Below are positions 15,058 through 16,210 of a stretch of 16,210 bases of DNA, one piece after another. This DNA comes from JBHEMK01 sp046262635. GTDB taxonomy: Bacteria > Actinomycetota > Thermoleophilia > Gaiellales > Gaiellaceae. Location of the stretch: contig JBHEMK010000085.1 of assembly GCA_046262635.1 (NCBI GenBank), positions 1 to 16,210 of the forward strand. Reading direction: 5' to 3'. The notes under the pieces were generated by a model. The model was not told the DNA's origin. It was given only the letters and a program-made list of their open reading frames with translations, and did not search any database. The position numbers were made by a program, and so were the translations under genes. The number at the start of each line of letters is the position of its first letter. Within the stretch, counting starts at the first letter, position 1.

Positions 15058-15751
15058 CCGACGCCCGGCCGTCGAACATCCAGGGCTCGCCGTACTCGGG
15101 ACGCCAGGCTGGGAGTCCGGCGACCTCGGCGTTCGGCTCGAGCGGCGGGAGCAGCGACGGACAGGCGAGCGGATGCGGGAACGCGGGGTTTCTGCCACCG
15201 CCCGGCGCGTACGGCCCGAGCCCGGGGTCCGGCCGCCGCCGGAGGCCGCTCTGGGCCTCGATCGAACCGCCAACCGCCGCATAGCCCTCCTCGTGCAGTC
15301 CGCGTACGAGCTCGTCCCAGCCGGGCGCGGGCTCGGCGCCGGCGGGCAGGAAGACGCGCGCGCCCGAGGCGTCGCGCGGCGAGACCTCGATCTCTCGCTC
15401 GGGCGTGTGGCTGCCGAGCTCGCCGAACCAGAACCGACCTTCGCAGACGAAATCGAGGGCGAGGAGGTAGCGGCCCGGCGGGATCGGCCCGCGCAGGCGC
15501 GCGGCGACTTCGAGCACCGCGTTCGGCTGCGCATCGACCGGGGTCCGCAGCCCGTCCCAGACGATCGGGTTCCCGCGCTCGTCGAGCCAGTGATACGCGA
15601 GGTTGACATCACGCCAGGCCGCGAGGCCCGCGTTCTGCACGACCACGCGCAGCTGCACCAGCGCGCCTGCCTGGATCGGCGGCACCTCCCATTCGAGCCA
15701 GCGAGCAGCGAGGGGTCCGGTCGGGACGGGATGGTCGCCGATCGATTGCAT
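15020..15751 (-). CDS. Beta-sandwich (Ig-like) domain protein of unknown function
   Basis: 243 aa. Residues 15-126 look like an extracellular-type beta-sandwich: repeated alternating hydrophobic strands with WEVPPIQAGALVQLRVVVQN (21-40), AYHWLDERGNPIVWDGLRTP (52-71), PPGRYLLALDFV and RFWFGELG. This YHWLD/WDGLRT/PGRY/WF pattern recurs, as I recall, beside actinobacterial and Chloroflexi surface-glycan genes, and the fold resembles carbohydrate-binding or Wzt C-terminal sandwiches, but I cannot assign it firmly. Residues 140-243 are a second, Pro/Gly-rich part with WDELVRGLHEEGYAAVGG and EPWMFDGR that I do not recognise. There is no signal peptide from ATG 15751. The start was chosen because the frame upstream runs into hemE and a TAGACT box lies 10 nt before this ATG. 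Confidence 0.6.
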   Translation of the reverse strand: MQSIGDHPVPTGPLAARWLEWEVPPIQAGALVQLRVVVQNAGLAAWRDVNLAYHWLDERGNPIVWDGLRTPVDAQPNAVLEVAARLRGPIPPGRYLLALDFVCEGRFWFGELGSHTPEREIEVSPRDASGARVFLPAGAEPAPGWDELVRGLHEEGYAAVGGSIEAQSGLRRRPDPGLGPYAPGGGRNPAFPHPLACPSLLPPLEPNAEVAGLPAWRPEYGEPWMFDGRASVRLRLQSGRRPA

Positions 15752-15760
15752 GTGCAGGGC

Positions 15761-15767
15761 TAGTCTA
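15761..15767. promoter_or_regulatory. Interlocked back-to-back -10 boxes of a bidirectional promoter
   Basis: TAGTCT on the plus strand (15761-15766) lies 6 nt before the hemE GTG (15773). TAGACT on the minus strand (15767-15762) lies 10 nt before the ATG of the beta-sandwich gene (15751). The two boxes share five base pairs, in CTAGTCTAG. Expected transcription starts are near 15773 and 15755, so hemE would be leaderless and the other transcript nearly so. No clear -35 elements are seen. Confidence 0.5.
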
Positions 15768-15772
15768 GGCTC

Positions 15773-16210
15773 GTGCCCGATCCCCTTCTCGTCCGCTCGG
15801 CTCGACGCGAGCCGGTCGAGCGCACGCCGGTCTGGTTCATGCGCCAGGCGGGCCGTTCGCTGCCGGAGTACCGCGAGATCCGCAAGCGCTACGGGCTCTT
15901 CGAGATCGTCGCCCGACCGGAGCTCTGCGCTGAGGTGACGCTCCAGCCCGTGCGGCGGCACGACGTCGATGCCGCGGTGATGTTCACGGACATCATGTAT
16001 CCCCTGCTCGCGATGGGCGTCGACGTGGAGCTCGTCGAGGAAGTCGGCCCGGTGATCGGGAAACCGGTGCAGACGGCGGCGGACGTCGAGCGGCTCGCCG
16101 TCGGCGACCCGGAGGAATCACTGCAGGCAATCCTCGAGGCGGTGCGGCTCGTGCGAGCCGCGTTGCGTGACGATCAGGCCGTGATCGGCTTCTGCGGCGG
16201 GCCCTTCACC
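15773..16210 (+). CDS. hemE: Uroporphyrinogen decarboxylase, 5' part (3' end outside window)
   Basis: Cytoplasmic haem-pathway enzyme that removes four carboxylates from uroporphyrinogen III to give coproporphyrinogen III. The first 146 residues are visible, of roughly 340-360 in the family. Signatures: PVWFMRQAGRSLPEYRE (19-35), whose Arg residues bind the substrate carboxylates, and AAVMFTDIMYPLLAMG (67-82), with D73 the conserved catalytic/pyrrole-binding Asp, and IGFCGGPFT at the window end. GTG 15773 gives the expected short N-terminus, and no Shine-Dalgarno precedes it; a TAGTCT box 6 nt upstream suggests a leaderless mRNA. It is unrelated in function to the glycan genes and probably marks the edge of the locus. 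Confidence 0.95.
   Translation, partial: MPDPLLVRSARREPVERTPVWFMRQAGRSLPEYREIRKRYGLFEIVARPELCAEVTLQPVRRHDVDAAVMFTDIMYPLLAMGVDVELVEEVGPVIGKPVQTAADVERLAVGDPEESLQAILEAVRLVRAALRDDQAVIGFCGGPFT

Noticed and set aside
15059..15074. Small hairpin (CGACG / CGTCG) just after the permease stop as a terminator
   Set aside because: Only five pairs and no T-run; expected often by chance at this GC content, and it lies inside the opposing coding region.
15752..15961. Extension of the beta-sandwich gene to a start at 15961
   Set aside because: It would read antisense through the start of hemE; the added residues have no recognisable pattern and the promoter box lies just before ATG 15751.
1..16210. CRISPR arrays, tRNA or rRNA genes, insertion sequences, phage or defence genes
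   Set aside because: No regularly spaced repeats, clover-leaf-like segments, transposase or integrase motifs were seen; base and codon use look uniform across the window.

Overview
This is a very GC-rich window with strong G/C bias at third codon positions, many GTG starts (9 of the 13 genes whose start is visible), 1-8 nt gene overlaps, and TAG-N-CT boxes placed 6-10 nt before start codons, as expected for leaderless genes. This pattern, and the overall look of the proteins, suggests a high-GC actinobacterium. The class Thermoleophilia (Gaiellales or Solirubrobacterales type) is my best guess, from general resemblance only. The window is almost entirely a cell-surface polysaccharide or glycan assembly locus, ending in a haem-biosynthesis gene. 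No mobile element, tRNA, rRNA or CRISPR array is visible, and no stretch over 300 bases lacks a gene.

Layout. (1) 1-951, plus: 3' part of a GDP-mannose 4,6-dehydratase, supplying a deoxy-sugar nucleotide precursor. (2) 976-10158, plus: a tightly packed run of eight genes. In order they are a 110-aa helical protein of unknown role, a GT4 glycosyltransferase, a 1112-aa protein that fuses a GT4 domain to a polytopic GT-C membrane glycosyltransferase, three tandem GT4 enzymes, a GT2 enzyme and a class I methyltransferase. Most junctions are 1-8 nt overlaps. The only real gap (2334-2418) carries a hairpin. (3) 14128-10122, minus: a two-gene operon of a WecA/TagO-like phosphoglycosyltransferase fused to the N-terminal half of a FlaA1/CapD-type protein, followed by a second GT-C membrane protein paralogous to the GT-C half of the plus-strand fusion. 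(4) 14254-15057, plus: an ABC-2 polysaccharide-export permease, divergent from (3), with no ATPase partner in view. (5) 15751-15020, minus: a small beta-sandwich protein of unknown function. (6) 15773-end, plus: 5' part of hemE, divergent from (5) across 21 bp.

How they may work together (inference from families): the WecA-like enzyme would start a lipid-linked glycan on undecaprenyl phosphate. The cytoplasmic GT4 and GT2 enzymes would extend it from nucleotide sugars, including GDP-deoxymannose derivatives made through Gmd. The methyltransferase could decorate or cap it, the ABC permease could export it, and the two GT-C proteins could add sugars on the outer face from polyprenyl-phosphate-sugar donors. 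No specific glycan can be named from the sequence.

Most worth a second look: the two domain fusions (GT4::GT-C and WecA::FlaA1 N-half), the shared C-terminal module of the two GT-C proteins, the interlocked back-to-back -10 boxes between the beta-sandwich gene and hemE, and a 14-bp tandem duplication that places a five-codon upstream ORF on the permease start.
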